From JBEEFP01 sp041166085 (lineage in GTDB: Bacteria; Actinomycetota; Acidimicrobiia; Acidimicrobiales; JAFATL01): a stretch of DNA of 64,000 nucleotides. The position numbers and the translations under genes were made by a program. How positions within the stretch are numbered: the stretch's first letter is position 1; every line of letters begins with the position of its first letter. The stretch is from contig JBEEFP010000062.1 in NCBI GenBank assembly GCA_041166085.1, positions 9,632 to 73,631 on the forward strand, read 5' to 3'. Of the stretch, positions 17,843 through 25,185 are shown piece by piece. Under the pieces are notes generated by a model. The model worked only from the letters and a program-made list of their open reading frames with translations. It did not search any database and had not been told where the DNA came from.

Positions 17843-18370
17843 TCAGTCGACGGTGTCCTGCAGCGCGGTGTGCGCGTACTGCAGGGCATCGGCGACGGTG
17901 ACGGCGGTGAGCGTCGCGGCCGCCATCCGGGTGGCGTCGGGCGCGACCACGTAGGCGCCGCCGAGAATCGTCGCCAACCACTGCGAGATGCAGAACGGGC
18001 ACGTGATGAGCTCGCCGACCGCCCGCCGCAGGCCCCGGCCGCGTGGCTTGTCCTGGATCTCCGAACCCTTTCCCTGACCGGCGCGCGTGGTGAACGGCGC
18101 CCGCACCACGCCGGTGACGGCGTCGCGGGAGATCAGGCGGCTGAGCTTGAAGGTGGCGACACCGAGGAGGGCCACGTCGGCCGGATCGACTTTGCGTGGC
18201 AGGCGCCGACCGGACATGCGCAGGAACGAGGCGAAGGCGGCGATGCCGGCGGCGTAGGTCGCCAGCAGCGCGCCGTAACCGGCCAGCCGGTCCGGCTCGG
18301 CCTTGTACTCCCGCGCCACCGCGCGAAGGGGCTCGGTCACGGCGGTCGCAGGAGATGTCGTCGTAGCCAT
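17843..18370 (-). CDS. DUF1360 family membrane-associated protein
   Basis: 175 residues. It matches the DUF1360 pattern: an N-terminal hydrophobic helix (LAGYGALLATYAAGIAAFASF), then VALLGVATFKLSRLISRDAVTGVVRAPFT, and the Cys pair ITCPFCISQWLA followed by a second hydrophobic helix. Relatives occur with sporulation or cell-envelope genes but have no assigned reaction. The ATG at 18370 is preferred over longer in-frame starts, which run into the promoter region of the divergent ANTAR gene. It converges on the aldehyde dehydrogenase with 10 bp between stops. Confidence 0.82.
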   Translation of the reverse strand: MATTTSPATAVTEPLRAVAREYKAEPDRLAGYGALLATYAAGIAAFASFLRMSGRRLPRKVDPADVALLGVATFKLSRLISRDAVTGVVRAPFTTRAGQGKGSEIQDKPRGRGLRRAVGELITCPFCISQWLATILGGAYVVAPDATRMAAATLTAVTVADALQYAHTALQDTVD

Positions 18371-18481
18371 CCGAGTGGTTCTTCCCGCCGGCGGTGATCC
18401 CGGAACACGAACGAACACGGGGCCGTCCGAATTGCGCCCCATCACCCGGTACCCCCACACGGCTGTGGTAAATCCGAGATC

Positions 18482-18793
18482 GTGATAACGGTGGGGCACG
18501 GGCGCCCGAACGATGGCGGTTCAGGTGACCGCGAGTCGGACGACGACGCCCACGACGCGCTCCGGGCTGAGCTCTCGGACGCCCAGCGGCAGGTCGATCA
18601 GCTCCGTGAGGCGGTCGAGTCGCGCGACATCATCGCCACCGCCAAGGGCCTGCTCATGGCCCAGGAGCGATTGAGCAGCACCGACGCCTTCGAGGTGCTC
18701 AGACGGGCGTCGCAACGGGAGAACATCCGGGTCCGGGAGATCGCGACGCGGATGGTGCAGGCCCACGACGCCCGCGCCGGCAAGCCCGCCTGA
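18482..18793 (+). CDS. Stand-alone ANTAR-domain RNA-binding protein
   Basis: 103 residues. After a short acidic N-terminus, a coiled-coil segment (ALRAELSDAQRQVDQLREAVESR) leads into an ANTAR domain (DIIATAKGLLMAQERLSSTDAFEVL...REIATRMV). ANTAR proteins bind paired RNA hairpins and prevent transcription termination. Most are fused to GAF, PAS or receiver domains, so this minimal version would be controlled by dimerisation or a partner. The GTG start at 18482 shares a short divergent promoter region with the DUF1360 gene. Confidence 0.85.
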   Translation: MITVGHGRPNDGGSGDRESDDDAHDALRAELSDAQRQVDQLREAVESRDIIATAKGLLMAQERLSSTDAFEVLRRASQRENIRVREIATRMVQAHDARAGKPA

Positions 18794-18842
18794 CGGGCGA
18801 CGGTCCACCGACCATCGCGGTCGCTTCCGTACCCTGGAAGCC

Positions 18843-19286
18843 GTGCTCACCAGGCGGGGCGGTCATTTCGCCACGCGGCGTTGGTACCGGCGACGGGCCC
18901 TCTTCGTCGCGGTGGCCCTGGTGCTCGGGATCGCGGGCGGGGCGGCCGCGGCTGTCCGCGACCGCGGCGGTGACGGGCCGACTCGGCTCTCGGTCGTGAC
19001 CACGAGCACGGTGGCGACCAGCACGTCGATCCCCACACTGACCACGACCGTCACCGCGGGTGCGTCCGGCGGTGTGACCGGCTCCGCCGTGAAGTCGGCC
19101 TCGGTCTCTCCCGCGTCACCGACGACCGCCCGTGTGAAGGTCGCGACGACGGCGAAGCGCACCGCGAACGCCCCGGCCGCCACCACCCCGACCACCGCGA
19201 AGCCGACCACGACCACCCGGCCGTCGTGGGAGAAGTACTGCGCGCCCCACTGCTCGCCCGGCGACCACACCCAGCCGACCCGCTGA
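18843..19286 (+). CDS. Single-span protein with Thr/Ala-rich exported tail
   Basis: 147 residues of unknown function. A basic N-terminus (RRWYRRR) precedes one hydrophobic segment (ALFVAVALVLGIAGGAAAA), giving an N-in membrane anchor. The outer part is low-complexity Thr/Ser/Ala with a short C-terminal Cys-containing end (YCAPHCSPGDH). Thr/Pro-rich exported tails are common wall-spanning linkers in actinobacteria. The start is GTG at 18843. No catalytic motif is seen. Confidence 0.6.
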   Translation: MLTRRGGHFATRRWYRRRALFVAVALVLGIAGGAAAAVRDRGGDGPTRLSVVTTSTVATSTSIPTLTTTVTAGASGGVTGSAVKSASVSPASPTTARVKVATTAKRTANAPAATTPTTAKPTTTTRPSWEKYCAPHCSPGDHTQPTR

Positions 19287-19301
19287 CGCGAGCGGCCTCT
19301 C

Positions 19302-20075
19302 CTACAGCGAGCCGCCGCCGTCGATCACGAGGGTCTGGCCGGTCATGTAGCTGCTGGCGGGACTGGCGAGGAAGGCGATGGCGGCGTCGAGCTCGTGCGC
19401 CTGACCGACTCGCCGCAGCGGTACCTGGGCCTCGAAGGCGGTGCGCAGCTCCTCGGAGTCGACGAGCTCGGCCGTCATCTCGCTCGGGAACATACCCGGG
19501 CACAGAGCGTTCACGCGCACGCCGTAGCGCGCCCACTGCAGGGCCAGCTCGCGGGTGAGGCCGACCAACCCGGTCTTGGAGGCCGCGTAGCTGGCCTGGG
19601 GCAACAACGGCGTCCCGCGGAACGCAGCCGCAGACGCGATGTTGACGATGCTCCCGCCCTCCCCCGCCGACCGCATGTGGCGGACGGCTGCCTGGGCCAG
19701 CTCGAACGGTGCCACCAGGTCGATGGTGACGACCTCGGCGAAGCGCTCGATCGGCTCCTTGATGGCGGGGGTGGTCTCGGTCACTCCCGCGTTGGCGACC
19801 ACCACGTCGACGCGACCGAGGCGCTCGACGGTCGTGTCGACCAACGCAGCCGACGCGCCCGGCGCGCTCACGTCGCACGGGATGGCCTCGCCCCGCTGCA
19901 GGGAACCGGCCAGCTTCTCGATGCGCTCGGTACGACGCGCGGAGACGACCACGCTGGCGCCGAGGGCGTCGAGCACGCGGGCGAACCGCGCGCCGATCCC
20001 CGAGCTGGCGCCCGTGACGATGGCGACCTTGCCGTCGAGCCGGAAGGCGCCCGTCGGATCGGCGGCGTCCGTCAT
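19302..20075 (-). CDS. Short-chain dehydrogenase/reductase (FabG-like)
   Basis: A 257-residue classical SDR. The cofactor motif is VTGASSGIGARFA, the NAG motif VVANAGVT is present, and the catalytic residues are Ser in NIASAAAFRG and Tyr/Lys in ASYAASKTGLVG. The C-terminus ASSYMTGQTLVIDGGGSL is typical of the FabG-like oxidoreductase subfamily, including steroid and alcohol dehydrogenases. Substrate is unknown. The ATG overlaps the stop of the upstream F420-type gene (ATGA), so the two are co-translated and may act on the same compound. Confidence 0.93.
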   Translation of the reverse strand: MTDAADPTGAFRLDGKVAIVTGASSGIGARFARVLDALGASVVVSARRTERIEKLAGSLQRGEAIPCDVSAPGASAALVDTTVERLGRVDVVVANAGVTETTPAIKEPIERFAEVVTIDLVAPFELAQAAVRHMRSAGEGGSIVNIASAAAFRGTPLLPQASYAASKTGLVGLTRELALQWARYGVRVNALCPGMFPSEMTAELVDSEELRTAFEAQVPLRRVGQAHELDAAIAFLASPASSYMTGQTLVIDGGGSL

Positions 20076-20494
20076 GCCGGCTCCAGCACGACGACGGGGA
20101 TCTCGCGGTCGGTCTTGGTCTGGTAATCGGCGTAGTTGCTGTGGTCCTTGGTGACGCGGGGCCAGAGCTCGGCCCGCTCGTCGCCGCCGGCCACGTGTGC
20201 CCGCATCTTGCGCGTCTCCCCGCCCATCGTGATCTCCACGTCCGGGTTGTCGCGCAGGTTCAAGAACCAGGCCGGATGGCGGTGGTCGCCGCCGTACGAG
20301 GCGATGATCACCACCTTGTCGCCGTCCTGGAGCGGCGACGTGAGCATGGTGCTGCGCTTCTGTCCGCTCTTGCGGCCGGTGGTGGTCAGCATGAGCACGG
20401 GCATCCCGAAGCCGGTGCCTGCGATCCTGCCCTTGGAGGCCGTGAACAGCGTTCGGTGCAGGATGTTGACGAGGCGGGCGATGGTGTCCTTCAT
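20072..20494 (-). CDS. F420-dependent nitroreductase-family (Ddn/Rv3547-like) protein
   Basis: 140 residues of the deazaflavin-dependent nitroreductase family (DDN), a split-barrel fold that uses reduced F420. Hallmarks are MLTTTGRKSGQKRSTML, IIASYGGDHRHPAWFLNLRDNPDVEI and a C-terminal VTKDHSNYADYQTKTDREIPVVVLEP. The physiological substrate is commonly a quinone or an unknown xenobiotic. The ATG at 20494 is preferred to an upstream in-frame start at 20557 that lies inside the tRNA gene. It is the first gene of a two-gene operon with the SDR. Confidence 0.92.
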   Translation of the reverse strand: MKDTIARLVNILHRTLFTASKGRIAGTGFGMPVLMLTTTGRKSGQKRSTMLTSPLQDGDKVVIIASYGGDHRHPAWFLNLRDNPDVEITMGGETRKMRAHVAGGDERAELWPRVTKDHSNYADYQTKTDREIPVVVLEPA

Positions 20495-20515
20495 GCCAGC
20501 ATCATCGCAGTGCCG

Positions 20516-20589
20516 TGGGCCGTGAGGGAATCGAACCCCCGACCCCTTGCGCGTCATGCAAGTGCTCTAACCAACTGAGCTAACGGCCC
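20516..20589 (-). tRNA. tRNA-Val (anticodon GAC)
   Basis: A 74-nt cloverleaf can be folded on the minus strand. The acceptor stem is GGGCCGT/ACGGCCC, D-stem GCTC/GAGC, anticodon stem CTTGC/GCAAG and T-arm GGGGG-TTCGATT-CCCTC, with A73 as discriminator. The anticodon loop is ATGACGC, giving GAC at 20555-20553. Position 37 is G and the 32/38 pair is A/C, which is slightly unusual. CCA is not encoded. Confidence 0.93.
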
Positions 20590-20620
20590 CGAAGAGCGCC
20601 GATGGTAGCAGCGGCCCCCG

Positions 20621-22345
20621 CTACATCGTCTCGGCGAAGCTGACCTCACCCTCGCCCCGAAGGACGTTCTTGAGGAGCTTCCCTGAGGCGTTCCGCGGCA
20701 GCTTGTCGGTGACGATGTCGACGTAGGTGGGCACCTTGAAGTTCGCGAGCGTCTCGGCCACCCACGAGCGGACCTCGGCCTCGGTGATGGTCTGCCCCGG
20801 CTCCACGCGCACCACCGCCTTGACCTCTTCGCCGAGGGACTGGTGAGGGACGCCAATGACCGCCGCCTCGGCGATGGCGGGATGCTCGGCCAGACGGTTC
20901 TCGATCTCGACGCAGTACACGTTCTCGCCACCGCGGATGATCATGTCCTTGGCCCGGTCGGTGATGAACAAGTAGCCCTCGTCGTCGATGTAGCCGATGT
21001 CGCCGGTGTGCAGCCATCCGTCGGTGACGGACTCCGCGGTCGCCTCCGGCTTGTTCCAGTAGCCGGGCATGATGATCGGACCCTTGATCCACACTTCGCC
21101 CAGTTGGCCGGCAGGGGCGTCGGTGCCGTCGGCGGTCACGATGCGCAGCTCGACGACAGGCATGGCCCGTCCGACCGAGTCGGGGCGGTCGAGGAACTCC
21201 TGACCACCGATGGCCGTCGCGACCGATGACGACTCGGTGAGGCCGTAGGCGTTGCCGAGGGTCCGCACCGCGCCGAACGTCTCCTGCACGCGGCGCTGCA
21301 GCTCGGCGGCCGACGGCGACCCCCCGTACGCAACCGTCTTGATCGAGGTGAGGTCGTACTGGCTGCGGTCGGGATGCTCGACGACGCGCCACACCATCGT
21401 CGGCACCGTGGCCCAGATGCTGATGCGCTCGTCCTGGATGAGGCCCATGGCCTTCTCCGGCTCGAACTTGCCAACCGGGATGACCAGCTTCACCCCGCCG
21501 AGGAGTCCCACGACCATGCCGGAGTGGCAGCCCGACACGTGGAACAGGGGGGAGGTGAGCAGTGACGCCGACTGCTCGCCGCCGCCCCCCGCGCTCGCGA
21601 GCATGTCGACCTTGTTGACCATGGCGCCGGCGACGGTGTTGTAGATCGTGTTCTGCAGGTTGGCGATCATCGAGCGATGGGTCGAGATGGCGCCCTTGGG
21701 CCGGCCCGTCGTGCCACTGGTGTAGAAGATGACGGCGTTGTCGTCCTCGTCGATCGGCGTCGTGGGCAGCTCGTCGGTGGGCGCCTGCAGCAACTCGTCG
21801 AAGCGGTGCAGCTTGTCGCCGCCGCCGAAGTCGGCCGGGTCGGCGTCGGTCAGGAAGATCGCCTCGAGGTTGGGCAGCTTCTCGGCCTGCTCGGCGACGC
21901 GCTCGTAACGACCGCGGTCGGCGATCAGCACCTTGGCACCGGAATCCTCGAGGCCGTAGACGATCTCGTCGGTCTTCCACCAGCCGTTGAGCCCGACGAG
22001 GACGGCGCCGAGGTCGACCGTCCCCCAGAAGGCGAAGCACCACTCGGGGTTGTTGGCCGACAGCACGGCCACCCGGTCGCCATGGCCCACGCCATATCGG
22101 GTTTGGAGAGACAGAGACACGGAGTTGGCGCCACGCACGAACTCGGTGAAACCGATGCGCCGATCGCCGTAGACGATGTACGTCTGCTCGTCGCCTCGCC
22201 CCGCCGCCATGGCCGCGACGTCACGCAGCGATCGCATGCGGTCCTTGAACACCCGCATGGGGATGCCCCGAACCTCCTCGGTGATGACCTCGAAGGGCCC
22301 ACCAGGCCCGGTGAGCTGCTGCTGGACCTCTGCACTCGTCGGCAC
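20621..22345 (-). CDS. AMP-binding acyl-CoA synthetase (FadD-like)
   Basis: About 574 residues of the adenylate-forming ANL superfamily: activates a carboxylic acid with ATP and transfers it to CoA. The P-loop-like motif is VIFYTSGTTGRPKGA, the A5 region is NAYGLTESS, the A7 region is DGWLHTGDIGYID, and the C-terminal catalytic Lys lies in LPRNASGKLLKNVL. VYCVEIENRLAEHPAI is typical of fatty-acyl or aryl CoA ligases. The chosen GTG at 22345 gives a normal N-terminus; the longer frame to 22474 would overlap the divergent PfpI gene. The acyl substrate is unknown. Confidence 0.93.
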   Translation of the reverse strand: MPTSAEVQQQLTGPGGPFEVITEEVRGIPMRVFKDRMRSLRDVAAMAAGRGDEQTYIVYGDRRIGFTEFVRGANSVSLSLQTRYGVGHGDRVAVLSANNPEWCFAFWGTVDLGAVLVGLNGWWKTDEIVYGLEDSGAKVLIADRGRYERVAEQAEKLPNLEAIFLTDADPADFGGGDKLHRFDELLQAPTDELPTTPIDEDDNAVIFYTSGTTGRPKGAISTHRSMIANLQNTIYNTVAGAMVNKVDMLASAGGGGEQSASLLTSPLFHVSGCHSGMVVGLLGGVKLVIPVGKFEPEKAMGLIQDERISIWATVPTMVWRVVEHPDRSQYDLTSIKTVAYGGSPSAAELQRRVQETFGAVRTLGNAYGLTESSSVATAIGGQEFLDRPDSVGRAMPVVELRIVTADGTDAPAGQLGEVWIKGPIIMPGYWNKPEATAESVTDGWLHTGDIGYIDDEGYLFITDRAKDMIIRGGENVYCVEIENRLAEHPAIAEAAVIGVPHQSLGEEVKAVVRVEPGQTITEAEVRSWVAETLANFKVPTYVDIVTDKLPRNASGKLLKNVLRGEGEVSFAETM

Positions 22346-22421
22346 GGACGGGACGTTACTGCTCCGCCCTCGCGGGAAATGATTCCCCGGTATCGCCATC
22401 GAACCCCAGGAGGGTCCAACC

Positions 22422-22928
22422 ATGGCCAAGGTCGCCTTCGTGCTCGCCGACGACTTCGAGGACTCGGAGTTCAAGGTTCCTTACGACCGCATCCGAGACG
22501 CCGGCCACGACGTCACCGTGATCGGCACCGAGGCGGGCAAGGAGGTCAAGGGCAAGAAGGGCAAGGAGACCTTCACGGTGGACGCGGCGCCGGGTGACGT
22601 CGACGCCGGACAGTTCGACGCCCTCGTGGTCCCAGGCGGCTACTCGCCGGACAAGCTGCGAGTGAACGACGACATCGTCTCCCTCGTCCGCAAGATCGCG
22701 GGGGACGACCGTCCGGTCGCTGCCATCTGCCACGCCGGGAGCCTTCTCATCGAGGCCGACCTGGTCGACGGGCGGCGCGTCACGTCGTGGCCGTCGATCC
22801 GCACCGACCTGGAGAACGCCGGGGCGACGTGGGAGGACAGCGAGGTGGTCGTCGACGGCAACATCATCACCAGCCGCAAGCCCGACGACCTCGACGCCTT
22901 CACCGGCGCCCTGCTCGAACGACTCTGA
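22422..22928 (+). CDS. DJ-1/PfpI family protein (protease I/deglycase-like)
   Basis: A 168-residue DJ-1/PfpI superfamily protein. The nucleophile elbow is AAICHAGSLLIE (Cys followed by His, as in PfpI), with the acidic partner in VLADDFEDSEF and the strand DALVVPGGYSPDKL before it. Such proteins are described as intracellular proteases or glyoxal-damage deglycases and often respond to stress. A good ribosome binding site (AGGAGG) precedes the ATG by about 8 nt. The gene is divergent from the acyl-CoA synthetase. Confidence 0.93.
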   Translation: MAKVAFVLADDFEDSEFKVPYDRIRDAGHDVTVIGTEAGKEVKGKKGKETFTVDAAPGDVDAGQFDALVVPGGYSPDKLRVNDDIVSLVRKIAGDDRPVAAICHAGSLLIEADLVDGRRVTSWPSIRTDLENAGATWEDSEVVVDGNIITSRKPDDLDAFTGALLERL

Positions 22929-23034
22929 CGGTGTAGTCCGCGCGGTCCCCGGGTACAGACGGAGAAACCCCCCTGGTCGCGAGGAGCACAACGGCGGACG
23001 CGATTGGGGGGACTTTCGCGCCGAGGCCCGTCTC

Positions 23035-23083
23035 GTTCTCGAGGCAATGACTCACGGTTCCCGTAAGTCATTGCCTCGAGAAC
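23035..23083. repeat. Long palindrome, family B copy 1
   Basis: The arms at 23035-23057 and 23061-23083 pair over 23 bp with a single mismatch around the 3-nt loop TTC. The right arm (starts CCGTAAGTCATTG) is identical to the right arm of the palindrome at 24095-24117. The stop codon of the DUF559 gene lies inside the left arm at 23052-23054, so the last about ten residues of that protein are encoded by the palindrome. Confidence 0.85.
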
Positions 23084-24023
23084 CGTGGCCCAACAGGGCG
23101 AGCCGTTCGAGGCGGACCTCCCGGATGGTGGCGACGACGTCATCGATGTCGCCCACGATGTGTTCGTGCAGGAATCGCAGCGTCTGGTAGCCCGCGCGGG
23201 CGGCCTCATTGTCCCGGGCACGATCGCGCAGCACGTCAGCGATCCGGGTGCGCCAACGCCGGCCGTCCGCCTCGACGATGAGTCGAGCGTCCGGGTAGCA
23301 GCCATCCGCGCACCCGTTCGTCGGCTCCCGACCGGGATGGGCGAACTGCAGCTTTGGCAGGGGCTCTCCCGCCGCGTCGAGACCGCCGACCAAGGCGCAC
23401 TCGAGGACGCTGCGCGGCGGCACTGGCCCCTTGGCGTGACGGTCGAGGAGGGCCGCCAGCATGACCACACCGGGCTTTCCTCGTCGCGTCACCAGCTGCA
23501 GCGCTGCGCCCACCTCCGCGGCGGTTGTGAGCCGCTGTGCGATCGCGTCGTCGAGTGCCGCCCGGGTGCGGGCCTTGCTGGCGACCGCGGCCACGTCCAC
23601 CAGCGTCCAGGTGGGCGTCGTGATGGGTAGTCCGTCCATCGACGTCAGCTCGTGCAGATGGGCGTCTGTCAGCTGGTGCACGGTGACCCCTCGCAGTCGG
23701 ACGTGGCTCGGATGCGGGACGGTCAGGACCAGCTTCGGACGGCCGAACGCGGCCATCCCCTGCTGGTGGGCCGCCGCCTCGTGCGACACGTACGAGCTCG
23801 GACCGGCAGCGAGATGCGCGGCCCACAAGTACCCGTCGAACGAATCGGGATAGGCCGCCGGCTTGTAGACGCCAGGATGCCGGGCCGTCCACAGGCCACT
23901 GCGCAGTCTGCGGAGGATCAGCGGATCCGTGGCGCCGCACCCCGAGGCCTGGGTCGTATCGAACCATCCTCGCTGCCGCGCCCCGATTGCTTGTACGGCG
24001 CGGTCCACATCTCGATTCGTCAT
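23052..24023 (-). CDS. AbiEi-like N-terminal and DUF559 (VSR-type) endonuclease-like protein
   Basis: 323 residues. The N-terminal half resembles AbiEi-type transcriptional antitoxin proteins: an early helix-turn-helix-like region, LRSGLWTARHPGVYKP, and the YVSHEAAAHQQGM segment. The C-terminal part resembles DUF559, a Vsr-like nuclease fold, with PDARLIVEADGRRWRT followed by RDRARDNEAARAGYQTLRFLHEHIV. Such fusions are common in actinobacteria and their role is unknown, possibly defence or DNA repair. The ATG at 24023 has a GGGG ribosome binding site; an in-frame ATG at 24053 is an alternative. The gene is bounded on both sides by family B palindromes, and the last residues come from one of them. 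Confidence 0.75.
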   Translation of the reverse strand: MTNRDVDRAVQAIGARQRGWFDTTQASGCGATDPLILRRLRSGLWTARHPGVYKPAAYPDSFDGYLWAAHLAAGPSSYVSHEAAAHQQGMAAFGRPKLVLTVPHPSHVRLRGVTVHQLTDAHLHELTSMDGLPITTPTWTLVDVAAVASKARTRAALDDAIAQRLTTAAEVGAALQLVTRRGKPGVVMLAALLDRHAKGPVPPRSVLECALVGGLDAAGEPLPKLQFAHPGREPTNGCADGCYPDARLIVEADGRRWRTRIADVLRDRARDNEAARAGYQTLRFLHEHIVGDIDDVVATIREVRLERLALLGHGSRGNDLREP

Positions 24024-24068
24024 GACCCCAAGCATGCCGAGGGGGTGTGACATCGCCGCCGGCCGCCT

Positions 24069-24117
24069 GTTCCCGAGGCAATGACTTACGGTTTCCGTAA
24101 GTCATTGCCTCGAGAAC
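24069..24117. repeat. Long palindrome, family B copy 2
   Basis: The arms at 24069-24091 and 24095-24117 pair over 23 bp with one mismatch around loop TTT. The right arm is identical over 23 nt to that of the copy at 23061-23083. It lies 16 nt downstream of the DUF421 stop and about 45 bp upstream of the DUF559 start. Confidence 0.85.
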
Positions 24118-24133
24118 CCGTCAGGGCACAGGG

Positions 24134-24622
24134 TCAGGAGGCGGCGTCGGGACCCGAGCTGCCCTGCTGCTGCGAGCCCTGGCCTTCGTCCTGCAGGAAC
24201 GAGATCTTGCCGTCGGGCTCCAGCACGCCGAGGCGGACCTTGGCCAGGTCGTCGATGCCCTGGTTGCGGGCCTCCTCCGCGAGCTCCGTGGTCGTCATGC
24301 GCTCCGCGCGGAGGAACTCCTCGAGCACCTGTCCGTCCTTGATGATGACCACCGGCATGCCCTCGAGGATCGGGCGCGCGCGCTTGAAGCGAAAGGTCAG
24401 GTACGAGAACACCAGGGCCCAGAACGCGATGGTCGAGACCGCCAGCATGGCGCCGGTCACCGACGTGTCCTCCTGGGTCACGCCCTGCTGGATGAGGTCG
24501 CCGACCGTGACGAGCAGCAGCAGCTCGAAGGCCGTCAGCTGCGACAGCTCGCGCTTGCCCATCCCGCGCGTCAGCAGCCACAGAAAGAAGAAGATGGCGG
24601 TGGTTCGGAGGACGAGCTCCAT
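24134..24622 (-). CDS. DUF421 (YetF-like) membrane protein
   Basis: 162 residues. Three hydrophobic segments occupy residues 3-80, with the family mark GKRELSQLTAFELLLLVTVGDL (given in part: GKRELSQLT) and a cytoplasmic domain from about residue 85 containing PVVIIKDGQVLEEFLRAERMT and DDLAKVRLGVLEPDGKISF. Together these match the DUF421/YetF family, whose role is not well defined (spore or envelope related in Bacillus). The C-terminus is a short Gln/Ser-rich tail. The ATG at 24622 shares one base with the stop of the upstream gene, so the two are coupled. Confidence 0.88.
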   Translation of the reverse strand: MELVLRTTAIFFFLWLLTRGMGKRELSQLTAFELLLLVTVGDLIQQGVTQEDTSVTGAMLAVSTIAFWALVFSYLTFRFKRARPILEGMPVVIIKDGQVLEEFLRAERMTTTELAEEARNQGIDDLAKVRLGVLEPDGKISFLQDEGQGSQQQGSSGPDAAS

Positions 24623-25146
24623 CAGGGCCACACCCTTGTGCGGTAGCGCACGCTCACGACCGGCTTGCCCTTGTCCAACACCGAGGTCTGGCCCGCGGGC
24701 GGCCACAGGGACTGCACCGACGGCGCGATGCGCGCGTCGAGGGTCACGGTGAGGGTGTCGCCCTTGGGGGCGTCGAACTCCCAGATGACCGAGTCGGACG
24801 TCGTCGTCGCCGACGACGGGTCGGGGTCGAGGCTGTTCCGGTCGAGCAGGCCGAGGTACGCACCGGTGGTGCTCACCTGCACCGTCTTGCCCTTGAACCC
24901 TCCGGCGTGGTGGATCTCCACCGTCCACGGGACGGCGATCCCTGGGCGGGCCGTCCGTGCGTAGGTGAGCGCGAGGTCGTACCCCCCGCCCGACGCGGAC
25001 ACGGTGCCGGACTTCACCCCGAACACCCCGGCCAGGCCCCCGGCCAGGAAGAGCGTCAGCAGCAGCACGAACAGCCGCCGCAGCATGCGAACCCGTCGAA
25101 CACGCGAGAGCGACTGCTCCTCGGGCGCGGTCGACATCGAGCTCAT
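24622..25146 (-). CDS. Membrane-anchored protein with extracytoplasmic beta domain (unknown)
   Basis: 174 residues of unknown function. A basic segment (SRVRRVRMLRR) precedes one hydrophobic anchor (LFVLLLTLFLAGGLAGVFGV); the remainder is predicted outside. It reads as a beta-sandwich with strands such as YDLALTYARTARPGIAVPWTVEI, KGKTVQVSTT and TLTVTLDARI. It is translated immediately before the DUF421 protein, overlapping by one base, so the two probably work together. No catalytic residues are recognised. Confidence 0.75.
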   Translation of the reverse strand: MSSMSTAPEEQSLSRVRRVRMLRRLFVLLLTLFLAGGLAGVFGVKSGTVSASGGGYDLALTYARTARPGIAVPWTVEIHHAGGFKGKTVQVSTTGAYLGLLDRNSLDPDPSSATTTSDSVIWEFDAPKGDTLTVTLDARIAPSVQSLWPPAGQTSVLDKGKPVVSVRYRTRVWP

Positions 25147-25185
25147 CGGCCCGTCAATACCCCGACGGTGCGGTCCTGACCCCTC

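Noticed and set aside
20516..20589. tRNA read as Met because of the CAT triplet in the anticodon arm
   Set aside because: Pairing of CTTGC with GCAAG fixes the loop as ATGACGC, with the invariant T33 before GAC; the CAT triplet is not at positions 34-36.
22346..22474. N-terminal extension of the acyl-CoA synthetase
   Set aside because: It would overlap the ribosome binding site and start of the divergent PfpI gene, and the extra residues look like untranslated composition; the GTG at 22345 fits family length.
23035..24117. CRISPR array or insertion sequence from repeated palindromes
   Set aside because: Only two copies with a whole gene between them, no regular spacers and no transposase; palindrome arms are too long for CRISPR repeats.
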